Source: Corynebacterium sp. ACRPS (lineage in GTDB: Bacteria; Actinomycetota; Actinomycetes; Mycobacteriales; Mycobacteriaceae). From it: DNA of 64,000 nucleotides. The first letter of the stretch is position 1. Every line of letters begins with the position of its first letter. The stretch spans positions 1 through 64,000 of the forward strand of contig NZ_JAKRMY010000012.1 in assembly GCF_022346005.1 (NCBI RefSeq), in the 5' to 3' direction. Shown piece by piece: positions 35,016 to 43,776 of the stretch. Under the pieces are notes generated by a model. That model searched no databases and was not told the origin of the DNA. It saw nothing but the letters and a program-made list of their open reading frames with translations. Made by a program: the position numbers and the translations under genes.

Positions 35016-35867
35016 ATGTCTAAGCTCTTTCGCACCGCGCTGTGGATTTTCTCCGGTCTGGGCCTTATCGGTTTTATCTCCCAGACGGTCATCACCCTAT
35101 TGATCTCACCGCTGATGGGCATTATCAGCATCCTCATCGCGGCGATCCTCGTCGCGGTAGTCATCGCGCTATTGCGCCTGAGCCCTATGTGGGCGCGCCC
35201 GGCGCGCGTATGGGCACCGCTTGCCTTTTTATGGGGCTCCGGCATGGCCATTAGCTTGGCATCTATGAGCTCCCCGGCGGTCATGCAGCTCGCCATCAAT
35301 TCAGGCTGGATCGATTCCTTCATGTCCTGGAGCGGCGCCTATCCCGAAGAGATTTCCAAGGCCACGGGCGTTTTATTCGTCCTGATGTCCTTCCGCCAAC
35401 TCAACCGCCCCTGGCACGGGTGGATGGTCGGCGCCGTCATCGGCCTTGGATTTGAAGCCAACGAAAACATCCTTTACGGCTCCATGGGCGCTACCACCCA
35501 CCCGGATAGCGATTTCACCGGGCTCATACAGATGTGGGGCCTGCGCCTTATCGCCGGCCCTGGCCTGCACGTTTTGCTCACGGCGCTGGCCGGTTGGGGC
35601 ATCGGCTGGGCCCTCTACGCTGCCGCCAAGCCGCTCTGGTGGCGCATCAGCGTGGCACTCGGCTGCCTCGCGGTATCCTTCCTCCTCCACTTTGGTTGGA
35701 ATTACCTGCACGATTCCGATATCGCGGCCGTTATCCAGGCCCTTGCCGTAGCTATTATCTTGTACCCGCTGAGCGTCTGGCTCATCCTGCGCGGCAATAA
35801 ATACGCACACGACGATGACAGCTACAGCCACAGCACCGCAGAGGAGGCGCTATCCTTCACCCGCTAA
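35016..35867 (+). CDS. PrsW-family intramembrane metalloprotease
   Basis: The 283-aa protein has about eight membrane helices with the family motifs in order: PEEISK (EExxK, residues ~110-114), GLGFEANENILY (~145-156), GLHVLLTALAGWGIG (~184-198) and LLHFGWNYLHD (~225-235). B. subtilis PrsW starts the cleavage of an anti-sigma factor; most homologues have no known target. The start abuts the stop of the anchored-protein gene, making that protein a natural candidate substrate or regulator. There is no sigma or anti-sigma gene nearby. Confidence 0.85.
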   Translation: MSKLFRTALWIFSGLGLIGFISQTVITLLISPLMGIISILIAAILVAVVIALLRLSPMWARPARVWAPLAFLWGSGMAISLASMSSPAVMQLAINSGWIDSFMSWSGAYPEEISKATGVLFVLMSFRQLNRPWHGWMVGAVIGLGFEANENILYGSMGATTHPDSDFTGLIQMWGLRLIAGPGLHVLLTALAGWGIGWALYAAAKPLWWRISVALGCLAVSFLLHFGWNYLHDSDIAAVIQALAVAIILYPLSVWLILRGNKYAHDDDSYSHSTAEEALSFTR

Positions 35868-35979
35868 CCCCAAGCCGTGCTTGTTTCTCCCAAAATGTCC
35901 AAACCAACCGCATTCCGCCAAAACTTCTCCAGCTTTCAGAGAAACGCGGTTGCTTTAGACGCTCGAGCCTTCCGTAGAT

Positions 35980-35988
35980 CCCCCCCCC
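35980..35988. repeat. C9 homopolymer upstream of the HAAAP permease gene
   Basis: Nine consecutive C lie 107 bp before the permease ATG and about 50 bp before its likely -10 box (TACACT near 36036). Homopolymers of this length can slip in replication. The remaining 35868-36095 has no supported gene. Confidence 0.6.
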
Positions 35989-36095
35989 GGCCGCAAAAAT
36001 CTGTGGTTTAAGGCACATGCGGGTAGTGACTTTCGCTACACTCTCTACAAGGCGCTTTTGCCACCTATCCTCCACTTTAAGGACTGAGGACCTTC

Positions 36096-37427
36096 ATGAA
36101 TGCCCCAACCCACGAGTCCCGCACGGATGACAGCACGGAAAGTACCGAGGGGGCAGCTCCGACAAATTCCGCAGAGGAAGCCAACCGGCAGAAGGCGGTG
36201 GGCTCCGCCCTGTCTTGGGTCATCGCGCTTTTTGGCACCGGTGTTGGTGCCGGCATCCTCTTCTTGCCGCTCAACGCCGGCGCCTTCGGATTTTGGCCGC
36301 TCGTCTTCGCCACCGTGTTCATCTTCCCGCTGGTGTATTTTTCCCACCGGACCTACGCCCGCATAGTCAGCGGCGCACCACAAGAACAACACAGGAAAGA
36401 CGTCCTAGAGCTGGTGCGCTACTACCTTGGCCGCAATAGCGGCCTTTTCATCGCCGTCTTGTATTGGCTGGCCATCGTGCCAACAGTGCTCATTTATGGC
36501 ATCAGCATTACCAATGTGGTCGATAGCTTCATCGTCAACCAGCTCGGCGGGCCGAGCATCAACAGGTGGATACTATCCATTGCCTGCGTAGGCGTCATGA
36601 CGGGCCTTTTTGCCATCGGCCGCCGCCCCATGCTGTGGCTGGCCCAGATGCTGGTCTACCCGCTCATCGTCGCCTTGGCGGCAACCTCCATTTATTTGAT
36701 CCCCAAGTGGGATTTCGAAAGCTTCCTCAACGTTGAATACGAAGGCGGTATCTGGGGAATCCTTAAGGGCATCCTGCTTATTCTTCCGGTGCTGGTCTTT
36801 TCCTTTTCCCACATGGCCGCGCTATCGCAATTCTCCGTAGACGTGCAGCCGGCCTACGGCAAAAAGACGGAGAAGTTCGTCTCCCGCGTGGAGCTCTATA
36901 CCGCCGCAATGCTCGTGGTATTTACCATGTTCTTCGTCTGGTCCTGCGTCCTCGCGCTCGGAGCGGACGGATTGAAGGAGGCAGCCGATCAAAACATCCC
37001 GGTGCTGTCTTATTTCGCCAACGTCACGGGCACGCCGTTCATTGGTTATATGGCACCGCTAATTACCATGTGCGCGATCATCTCTTCCTACTTCGGGCAC
37101 ATGCTTGGTTCCGAGGAAGGCACCGAGTACCTCCTGCGCATTGCCGTTCCCCGCATGGCCAATAAGCTTTCGCGCCGCGCGCTGCTCAACATCATTTATG
37201 TCATCGTATTCGTGGCAACGGCCCTCGTGGCCGTCTTCAACCCCTCCATCATGGACATGATTTCAGTGGTTGGCGGCATCTTCGTGGCATTCTTGGTCTA
37301 TCTGGTGCCGGTCTACATGTTTAAAAAGGTCGATGACTATTCCCAGTTCAAAAACGACATCTGGAATTACTTCGTCTTTTGCATGGGACTTGTCATCATG
37401 GCCGTGACCGTCTGGAACCTGATCTAA
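36096..37427 (+). CDS. HAAAP-family amino acid permease (serine/threonine type)
   Basis: The 443-aa protein has a hydrophilic, Ser/Thr-rich N-terminus of about 35 residues and 11 membrane helices. The first helix region SWVIALFGTGVGAGILFLPL is the substrate-binding GxGxG segment of the APC superfamily. SFSHMAALSQFSVDVQ and HMLGSEEGTEYLL match SdaC/TdcC-type hydroxyamino-acid:H+ symporters. Serine uptake is therefore likely but not certain. GAGGACCTTC precedes the ATG. It is a single gene, with the secreted hydrolase convergent downstream. Confidence 0.85.
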   Translation: MNAPTHESRTDDSTESTEGAAPTNSAEEANRQKAVGSALSWVIALFGTGVGAGILFLPLNAGAFGFWPLVFATVFIFPLVYFSHRTYARIVSGAPQEQHRKDVLELVRYYLGRNSGLFIAVLYWLAIVPTVLIYGISITNVVDSFIVNQLGGPSINRWILSIACVGVMTGLFAIGRRPMLWLAQMLVYPLIVALAATSIYLIPKWDFESFLNVEYEGGIWGILKGILLILPVLVFSFSHMAALSQFSVDVQPAYGKKTEKFVSRVELYTAAMLVVFTMFFVWSCVLALGADGLKEAADQNIPVLSYFANVTGTPFIGYMAPLITMCAIISSYFGHMLGSEEGTEYLLRIAVPRMANKLSRRALLNIIYVIVFVATALVAVFNPSIMDMISVVGGIFVAFLVYLVPVYMFKKVDDYSQFKNDIWNYFVFCMGLVIMAVTVWNLI

Positions 37428-37445
37428 CGGCCAGTCCCTCGGCGC

Positions 37446-38294
37446 TTATTGGCACACCCGCACTTGGCTTACCTGCGCCAGGGCTTGATTAGCGTTCGCG
37501 CACGCTTGGCGCTCAAGATCGGCCGCGGTGCGGGTGGCATCGCGAAGCGCCTGCTGCGCAGGTTCTGGCAGGTTGAGGTCGTTTTCGATGCGCGCGCCGA
37601 TGGCCTCACTGGACCCGCCGACCGGCGCATTGTCGATGCCGCGCATGACATCCGCGGTATGGGTCTGCGCATCGCCATACGTATTGGCGGCTACGGTAAA
37701 CCCATGCCCGGTAGATACGGAGGCGTGGATGGTGCGGTCATCGGACCAACCGAATTTGGTGCCCCATACTCCGGGAATGTGGTCGGTGCCGAAATCCTGG
37801 CGGTACCCATCCGCAGCCACGGGAGCAGCAGTGGCCATTCCCGCAAAAATGGGTGCTGCGATGGGGTCGTGCTGGATCTCCGCGGTAAACCGCGCGATAT
37901 CTTCGGTCGAGGTCTGCGTGGTTCCCCAGTAGCCGGTGTAGTGAGTTTCACTCAGCCCGAATTCTTGGATGATGCTGGGAATGGCCTGCGGGTAGCGGCG
38001 GTCCAGGTCGCTGGCCACATTATCGTCGCTATAGCGAATCATATTTTCCACTTGGGCCTTATCGGCGGCAGAACCATACTTGAGCACCCAATATCCCAGG
38101 TAGAGCTTGCTCAAGGATAGCGCCGGGCGGGACTCGTGACTATTGGCAGTCGAGACGGTGGCGCCGGAATCGTGCCTAACGGTGATCTGCGTACGATCAG
38201 GCACTGATTGGGGATCGAGGCTGACCGCTTGGGCAGCGGGAATGGTCACGAAGGAAAGTGCGGTAACGAGAGAACCAATAGCTAATTTTTTCAT
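37446..38294 (-). CDS. Secreted serine hydrolase with a class A beta-lactamase-like fold
   Basis: The 282-aa protein starts with a Sec signal peptide (MKKLAIGSLVTALSFVTIPA, then AQA). The three motifs of penicillin-recognising enzymes are present: SLSK (Ser60, Lys63), SDDN (89-92, in the place of SDN) and TKFG (179-182, in the place of KTG). The omega-loop glutamate of true class A beta-lactamases is not clear, so it may be a peptidase or esterase rather than a resistance enzyme. Two late cysteines (ACANA and VRVC) may bond. The ATG at 38294 is the start of the signal peptide; an upstream start at 38324 is in poor context. Confidence 0.72.
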   Translation of the reverse strand: MKKLAIGSLVTALSFVTIPAAQAVSLDPQSVPDRTQITVRHDSGATVSTANSHESRPALSLSKLYLGYWVLKYGSAADKAQVENMIRYSDDNVASDLDRRYPQAIPSIIQEFGLSETHYTGYWGTTQTSTEDIARFTAEIQHDPIAAPIFAGMATAAPVAADGYRQDFGTDHIPGVWGTKFGWSDDRTIHASVSTGHGFTVAANTYGDAQTHTADVMRGIDNAPVGGSSEAIGARIENDLNLPEPAQQALRDATRTAADLERQACANANQALAQVSQVRVCQ

Positions 38295-38366
38295 AACGCA
38301 TATAGCGTAGCCGTGGATGTACATCGCCGCAGGCTATAAATGCAAAAAGTTTCCCTATTGTACTAT

Positions 38367-38675
38367 CTATCGCAGCAATACTTCTAGGTCCCGCGCATCC
38401 ATGCCGTGCTTATGCATGGCGACGCGCCCGTGGGAGTGCTCGATGCCCTCGCGGTTCCAGTATTCTTCCGCGCGAACGGGATCGTGGGAGGCACCATTGG
38501 CGCGGACCACGCGCCACCAGGCGGCGTTACCGCCGTGCCTATTCATCACGGTGCCGACATTGCGGGCCCCGCACCCGGCGAGTTTTGCCACCTCCCCGTA
38601 GGAGGACACATTGCCGGGCGGGATAACGGCCACGATGGCTAGCACGCGCTGTGCCAAATCAGAGGAGCCTGTCAT
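38367..38675 (-). CDS. Alkyltransferase-like (ATL) DNA-repair protein
   Basis: The 102-aa protein matches the DNA-binding domain of O6-alkylguanine-DNA alkyltransferase (IPPGNVSSYGEVAKLAGCGARNVG), but the active PCHRV cysteine is replaced by Trp in AAWWRVVRANG. ATL proteins bind O6-alkylguanine without repairing it and hand the lesion to nucleotide excision repair. The start follows an AGAGG site. It is a single minus-strand gene with the VOC and S4 genes upstream. Confidence 0.88.
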   Translation of the reverse strand: MTGSSDLAQRVLAIVAVIPPGNVSSYGEVAKLAGCGARNVGTVMNRHGGNAAWWRVVRANGASHDPVRAEEYWNREGIEHSHGRVAMHKHGMDARDLEVLLR

Positions 38676-38695
38676 CAACGCCTCTCTCCCCGCGC

Positions 38696-39523
38696 TTAGT
38701 CCCTGGTGGGGTTGAGCACGTCGTCGGATTCGGTGGGCTCATCCTCGGGGGCGTCTTCGACCTCAGTCAGGGTGACGGTCGCGCCGGTGGAATCCGCGAG
38801 CAGGCACATGCGCCCGAAGGGGGAATCCCACGGCTCGCGGATGATTTCACCGCCGAGCTCTACCGCTTTCTTGGCGGCTTCATCGATATCGCGCACCCCT
38901 AGGTAGGTCTGCCAGAAGCTCGGCACCTGGGGTGGGAACTGGCCTTCAGCATTCCACAGGCCCGCGAACGGGGCGCCGTCTTCTTCCACGGTGGCGTAAA
39001 TGAAATTCTCGTCCTCAGACTCCATGGCGCGAATCTCCCAGTTGAATAGCTCGCCATAAAAGTCCATGGCCTGCTGGAATCGCGTCGTGGCGGTCAGCTC
39101 GTGCCATACCGGGGTGCCGGGTTCGCCACCGGCGACGAAGTGCTCTGGGCCAGAGGGCTGGATGAGGCCGAACATGCCACCGGCGGCATCGGCAAGCAGG
39201 GCCATGTGGCCCAGCTGCACGGGCTGGGGCGCGGCGAGGATCCTCCCGCCGAGGTTCTCCGTGCGCTGGCAATCGCCGTCGATGTCTTTGGAGAGGAAGT
39301 AGGTCACCCAGGTATCCGGCGTGGGGGCTTCCTCCGGCTGCGGGATGAGGCCGGCGATGGGCAGGCCCTGCAGGCGCGCCATCTGATAGGGGTTGTCCTC
39401 CTGGGTCTCGGCCGAAATATCCCAGCCCAAGACCTGCTCATAAAAGTGGGCGGACTTGCGCGGATCCGAGGTGGTCAGATCGATCCAGTAGGGCATGCCT
39501 ACTTCGGCTTCAAATGCGGGCAT
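38696..39523 (-). CDS. VOC-family protein with two glyoxalase-like domains
   Basis: The 275-aa protein contains two tandem VOC modules, about residues 10-125 (PYWIDLTTSDPRKSAHFYEQ) and 140-255 (WHELTATTRFQQAMDFYGEL). This architecture is typical of actinobacterial hydroxylase/glyoxalase-like proteins of unknown substrate. Its Asp/Glu-rich tail (EDAPEDEPTESDDV) is unusual but has no known role. The ATG at 39523 touches the stop of the S4 gene, so the two form an operon. Confidence 0.82.
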   Translation of the reverse strand: MPAFEAEVGMPYWIDLTTSDPRKSAHFYEQVLGWDISAETQEDNPYQMARLQGLPIAGLIPQPEEAPTPDTWVTYFLSKDIDGDCQRTENLGGRILAAPQPVQLGHMALLADAAGGMFGLIQPSGPEHFVAGGEPGTPVWHELTATTRFQQAMDFYGELFNWEIRAMESEDENFIYATVEEDGAPFAGLWNAEGQFPPQVPSFWQTYLGVRDIDEAAKKAVELGGEIIREPWDSPFGRMCLLADSTGATVTLTEVEDAPEDEPTESDDVLNPTRD

Positions 39524-39808
39524 TTATAGATTCCTCCACTTTTCCGGATCAAAGTCATCGTCTGCGGTGGCTTCATCAAAATAGTCATCATCATCGTCGG
39601 GCTCGCCCACGCGCGCGCAGGTGCCTTCGATGCACACCTCATCGCCAATCTGCAGCGTAGCGCCGCGGCGGGTCTCGGTGTCACCGTTGACCGTGACCGC
39701 GCCTTCTGCGATAAGTTCCTTGGCTTCACCACCGGTTCCGACCAAGCTGGCCAGTTTAATAAACTGGCCCAATTTGATGGACTCGCCAGAAATTGCAACC
39801 TCAAGCAT
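39524..39808 (-). CDS. S4-domain RNA-binding protein (YbcJ-like)
   Basis: The 94-aa protein is one S4 domain: IKLGQFIKLASLVGTGGEAK then ELIAEGAVTVNGDTETRRGA. An acidic tail DDDDDYFDEATADDD follows. YbcJ-type proteins bind structured RNA, possibly on ribosomal particles. TAAGCT (39816-39821) lies 7 nt before the ATG. It is directly followed by the VOC gene. Confidence 0.87.
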   Translation of the reverse strand: MLEVAISGESIKLGQFIKLASLVGTGGEAKELIAEGAVTVNGDTETRRGATLQIGDEVCIEGTCARVGEPDDDDDYFDEATADDDFDPEKWRNL

Positions 39809-39865
39809 GCCGCCCAGCTTACCCAGAGCCCGTTGCCGCGCGGCTATGGGTGGGGGTGGACAGGC

Positions 39866-40195
39866 TTAGTCACGCGCGCGCAGGGAGACCGCCGTGCCCG
39901 TGGCGGTGACCAACAGCATGTCATTATTGGTGCCCATTGGGGAATAGTCGAAGGCGATGCCCACCACGCCATCAGCACCCAATTCCTGGCCGCGGCGCCA
40001 CAATTCATCCAGCGCCGCCTCGCGGGCCTTGATGGCTTCGCTTTCATAGCCTGAGGCGCGTCCACCGGTAATATTGCGTATCGATGCCCCAAAGTCTTTG
40101 AGCATATTGATGCCGGTAACGGTCTCACCAGCGATGATGCGCAGGTATTTGGTGATTTCATAACCGTCGACGGTATTTGTGGTAGTAAAAATCAT
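39866..40195 (-). CDS. YbjQ/UPF0145 family protein
   Basis: The 109-aa protein carries the family blocks VDGYEITKYLRIIAGETVTG and LGADGVVGIAFDYSPMG. YbjQ proteins form small multimers and may bind metal; their role is unknown. TAGGCT lies 6 nt before the ATG. Confidence 0.88.
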   Translation of the reverse strand: MIFTTTNTVDGYEITKYLRIIAGETVTGINMLKDFGASIRNITGGRASGYESEAIKAREAALDELWRRGQELGADGVVGIAFDYSPMGTNNDMLLVTATGTAVSLRARD

Positions 40196-40204
40196 AAGTT
40201 CAGC

Positions 40205-40879
40205 CTACATCGCAATAAGCCCACGGATGCCTTCAAAGAGGATAACCACGCCGAGGAGCAGGAAGACGATGCCACTGACGATGTCCACCCACGCCGAGTT
40301 CTTGGCCATCCACTTCGATACCGCGCGCGTGCTCAAGCCGACGCCGACGAAGAGCACCAAGCTTTCCAGCACCAGTACCGCGGCGACGACGACGTTTCCG
40401 CCCACGCCCATTCCTGGGTCGATGAAATTGGCAAAGATGGCGCCAAAAAAGATGACCACCTTGGGGTTGGAAAGATCGCAGACCAACCCCATGCGGTAGG
40501 CCGTCTTTGCCTTAATAATTCCGTCCGGGGTAAACCCTCGCGGTTGGGGTGCCTGCTTTTCCGTGCCCACGACGGTGGCGGGTGCGCGCCGTTCCCGCAG
40601 GCCGGAGGAAATCGCGCTATAGGCCATCCACAGCAGATAGCTGCCGCCGAGGACCTGCAGGAGCACCAGGATGCCCTCATGCGTAGAGATCAATGCCGAA
40701 AGCCCGGCGAGCGAAGCGATGGTCCACAGGGCAAGGCCCGTCGTGCTGCCAATGGCCACCCACACCGCCGCGCGGGTGGACCGCGCACCCAGGCGGATAA
40801 TCTGCACCACATCCGGCCCCGGCGAAGCCATGGCCGCGAACCATACGCCCATCAGGGTCACAAGGGCACCTATAGCCAC
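40205..40879 (-). CDS. LysE/RhtB-family amino acid exporter (copy 1)
   Basis: The 224-aa protein has six membrane helices. ASPGPDVVQIIRLGARST near the N-terminus is the LysE-superfamily signature, and CDLSNPKVVIFFGAIFANFI lies in the middle. Such proteins export basic or neutral amino acids using the proton gradient. It is next to a second, clearly related copy on the same strand at 40959, so the pair arose by tandem duplication or they work together. The substrate is unknown. Confidence 0.85.
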   Translation of the reverse strand: MAIGALVTLMGVWFAAMASPGPDVVQIIRLGARSTRAAVWVAIGSTTGLALWTIASLAGLSALISTHEGILVLLQVLGGSYLLWMAYSAISSGLRERRAPATVVGTEKQAPQPRGFTPDGIIKAKTAYRMGLVCDLSNPKVVIFFGAIFANFIDPGMGVGGNVVVAAVLVLESLVLFVGVGLSTRAVSKWMAKNSAWVDIVSGIVFLLLGVVILFEGIRGLIAM

Positions 40880-40958
40880 CTAACACCTCCACATTCGTAT
40901 GCATTTTTACTAACGCATTCAACTGTAGGAAGTGTCTCACCTGCAGCGAAACAGGTAA

Positions 40959-41642
40959 CTACTGTGATTTCAGCAGCGCGGTGGCACCCTCCCCGGCCAT
41001 CACCACACCGAGCAGGCCAAAGACGAGGCCTGAGACCATATCGATGCCGGCGGAATACCGCGCCGTCCACCGCGCGGCCGCGCGCACGAGCAGCGCAAAG
41101 GCGGAAAACCACACAAAGGACATGGCCGCGAGGATTAACGCCACCGCGATAGTCCACCCCACGGACATATCCGGGCGGATGAATTGGGCGAATACCGCAC
41201 CGAAAAACACCAATGCCTTGGGGTTCGACAGGTTAGTCACCAGCCCCAGCTTGAAGGCCCGCCAGTTGGTCATGTCTTCGACGTCGGCATCGCCAGCCGC
41301 CCGTGCCTGGTCCGCATAGTCTTCCGTGTCCACCTCGTGAGCGGGCGCGCGCCGCGCGGCTAACCCGCTGCGCAGGGACGATACACCCATGTACAGCAAG
41401 AAAAGCCCACCGAGCAATTGCAAGATGCTCAGCACGCCCGGCCGCGCCGTAATTAGCGCCGATAAACCGGCCAGGGAGGCGACAATCCAAAAGACCGTCC
41501 CGCTAAATACCCCCACCGCGCACAATAGCCCGGCGCATGTGGATCGTGGGGCCACGCGAATGACCTGCACGATATCCGGGCCCGGAGACACCAAAGCCGC
41601 GAGCCAAATTCCCATCAAGGTAAGAAGAGAGGAAATGGTCAC
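40959..41642 (-). CDS. LysE/RhtB-family amino acid exporter (copy 2)
   Basis: The 227-aa protein has the same fold and motifs as its neighbour: VSPGPDIVQVIRVAPRST and TNLSNPKALVFFGAVFAQFI. The central loop (residues ~105-130, acidic, EDYADQARAAGDADVEDMTN) differs most between the two copies. It starts with GTG 41642 behind AAGGAG at a good distance. The betA gene lies directly upstream (28 bp), so it may be cotranscribed with betA. Confidence 0.85.
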   Translation of the reverse strand: MTISSLLTLMGIWLAALVSPGPDIVQVIRVAPRSTCAGLLCAVGVFSGTVFWIVASLAGLSALITARPGVLSILQLLGGLFLLYMGVSSLRSGLAARRAPAHEVDTEDYADQARAAGDADVEDMTNWRAFKLGLVTNLSNPKALVFFGAVFAQFIRPDMSVGWTIAVALILAAMSFVWFSAFALLVRAAARWTARYSAGIDMVSGLVFGLLGVVMAGEGATALLKSQ

Positions 41643-41670
41643 GGCTTTGTCTCCTTAATGTAAGCGGGCG

Positions 41671-43443
41671 TTAGTAAGCACCCTTCGGTGCCTCTTTGTG
41701 GTCACGGATTGCCTCGCCTTCGGCGTAGAGCGGCATATCCTCGTGTGCCTTGTACCACGGAGTGTAGTTGGGCTCGAGCGGCGTGCGGCCGGCAATGAGG
41801 TCAGCAGCCTTCTCGCCCACCATCATAGTCGGGGAGTAGATATTGCCGTTGGGAACCGAGGGGAATACGGAAGCATCGGCAATATACAGGCCATCGATGC
41901 CCCATACTCCCATGGTTTCTGGGTTCACCACGGCCATGGGATCGGACTCATCGCCCATCTTGGCGGTGCAGGATGGGTGCAGTGCGGTTTCGCCGTCATT
42001 GCGGACCCACTCCAAGATTTCCTCATCGCTCTGGACCTCTGGGCCCGGGCTGAACTCGCGGGCGCCAACTTCCTCCATTGCCTTGGTATCCAGCAAGGAG
42101 CGGGCGACGCGGACGGCTTCTACCCATTCGCGGCGGTCCTGCTCAGTGCGCAGGTAGTTAAAGAGGATGGAGGGCTTTTGCCGGATATCGGAGCTCTTGA
42201 TGTGCACGTGGCCCTTGGTATCGGAGAACATCGGGCCGACGTGCCACTGGAAGCCGTGCTTAACGTCGGCCTTTTGGCCGTCATAGCGCACCGCCATGGG
42301 CAGGAAGTGGAACATCAAGTTCGGGTAGGCCTCATCCTCGTTGGAGCGCACGAAACCGCCGCCCTCAAAGTGCGAGGTGGCCACTGGACCCTTCTTCGTC
42401 AGCAGCCACTGCAGGCCCATGAACGGCCAGCGCCACTTATCCAGGTAGGGCTGGGAGGAAGCGGTGGACTTGGTGGTCTCGTACTGGATGTAGACCTCGA
42501 GGTGGTCCTGCAGGTTCTCACCCACGCCGGGCAGGTGCTTGACGACGTCGATGCCGTGCTTTTCCAAGATCTCGCGGTCACCCACGCCAGAGACCTCAAG
42601 CAGCTGCGGGGTATTGATGGCACCGGCAGACAAGACGATCTTTTCTGCGAAGACGCGGTGGGTGCCACCCTGCCACTCGTATTCCACGCCCACTGCCTTG
42701 GTGCCTTCAAAGAGGATCTTGGTGGTAAATGCGCGGGTCCGCACCTCGAGGTTGTCGCGGTCCTGGTTAGGGTACAGGTAGGCGCGGGCAGCGGACCAGC
42801 GCTTGCCGTGCTTGATATTGCGATCGAAGGGGGCAAAACCTTCTTGGCGGTAACCGTTGACGTCATTGGTCAGGTTATAGCCAGCCTCTTGTACCGACTT
42901 AAATAGCGCCTGGAACAGCGGCGAGGTAGCAGGACCGCGGGACAGGTAGAGCGGGCCATCGTGGCCGCGGCGCGGATCATCGTCTTCTGCGGCAGCGGTG
43001 GTTTCCATGCGGTTGAAATACGGCAAGCAGTGGGCAAAATCCCAGTTATCCATGCCCGGGTTCTGGCCCCACTTTTCGTAGTCCATGGGGTTGCCGCGCT
43101 GGTAGATCATGCCGTTGATGGAAGAGGAACCGCCAAGCACCTTGCCGCGCGCATGGTAGATGCGGCGACCATTCATCTCCGGTTCCGGATCGGATTCATA
43201 CATCCAGTCATAGTTCTTTGCCCCGATGGGGAAAGAGAAACCGGAAGGCATGTGGATGAATAGGTCCCACAGGGAATCCGGGCGGCCGGCCTCAAGAACG
43301 AGCACGCGGGTGTCTTTATCCTCGGTCAGGCGAGCGGCGATGACGGAGCCGGCAGAGCCACCGCCGACGACGACCACATCGCTGACCTCATCCGTCGCCC
43401 TCTTTGTCGAGCGCTTCTTAGTCAACTTGTCCACAATACCCAT
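41671..43443 (-). CDS. betA: Choline dehydrogenase BetA
   Basis: The 590-aa GMC-family flavoprotein oxidises choline to betaine aldehyde. The FAD loop is [18 protein letters not shown] (residues ~22-39); the GMC signatures are [18 protein letters not shown] and [15 protein letters not shown]. The active histidine lies in [11 protein letters not shown], and [19 protein letters not shown] is the C-terminal block. ATG 43443 is chosen from its GGAAGGGG site; a longer frame to 43545 has no ribosome site. It is divergent from betT. With BetT and BetB it makes glycine betaine for osmoprotection. Confidence 0.92.
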   Translation of the reverse strand: MGIVDKLTKKRSTKRATDEVSDVVVVGGGSAGSVIAARLTEDKDTRVLVLEAGRPDSLWDLFIHMPSGFSFPIGAKNYDWMYESDPEPEMNGRRIYHARGKVLGGSSSINGMIYQRGNPMDYEKWGQNPGMDNWDFAHCLPYFNRMETTAAAEDDDPRRGHDGPLYLSRGPATSPLFQALFKSVQEAGYNLTNDVNGYRQEGFAPFDRNIKHGKRWSAARAYLYPNQDRDNLEVRTRAFTTKILFEGTKAVGVEYEWQGGTHRVFAEKIVLSAGAINTPQLLEVSGVGDREILEKHGIDVVKHLPGVGENLQDHLEVYIQYETTKSTASSQPYLDKWRWPFMGLQWLLTKKGPVATSHFEGGGFVRSNEDEAYPNLMFHFLPMAVRYDGQKADVKHGFQWHVGPMFSDTKGHVHIKSSDIRQKPSILFNYLRTEQDRREWVEAVRVARSLLDTKAMEEVGAREFSPGPEVQSDEEILEWVRNDGETALHPSCTAKMGDESDPMAVVNPETMGVWGIDGLYIADASVFPSVPNGNIYSPTMMVGEKAADLIAGRTPLEPNYTPWYKAHEDMPLYAEGEAIRDHKEAPKGAY

Positions 43444-43776
43444 AAATCCCCTTCCTTCTGTGAGCCATCTCACGCGTAGTTCTCGCCGTATTTCGGGCGG
43501 ATCCATTGTATCCTGCGCAAAAAATCTATACTTTTCCGCTTTCATTTATGCGCAATAGCGCCCCCAGAATACACATCTGGTGGACGTTTTCCCAGATTAA
43601 TGTATATTTACGGTGTTCGGGTATGCATCTGAGTAGATGAAATCCGGGGTCTTTACGCATAGATTGCTCGCATATGATTTATGCCACCAACCTATCTCTT
43701 ACCCCTCTTTTCGGGGAATTGCGGGGCAGTCTTGCGAAAGATTCGACACTTAATCGATCAAGACTAGGAGAAGTAG
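43444..43776. promoter_or_regulatory. betA/betT divergent regulatory region
   Basis: This 333-bp gap is AT-rich and holds no gene I can support. On the plus strand TATGAT (43673-43678) is a likely -10 for betT. A short CCCC/GGGG hairpin (about 43702-43717) lies in the betT leader. No betI-type repressor gene is found in the window, so control must come from elsewhere. Confidence 0.45.

Noticed and set aside
35857..36075. 72-codon minus-strand frame in the gap before the HAAAP permease
   Set aside because: It crosses the C9 tract and promoter region of the permease, and its composition is not protein-like.
41698..42906. 402-codon open frame on the plus strand over betA
   Set aside because: Antisense to betA with low-information composition and no family motifs.
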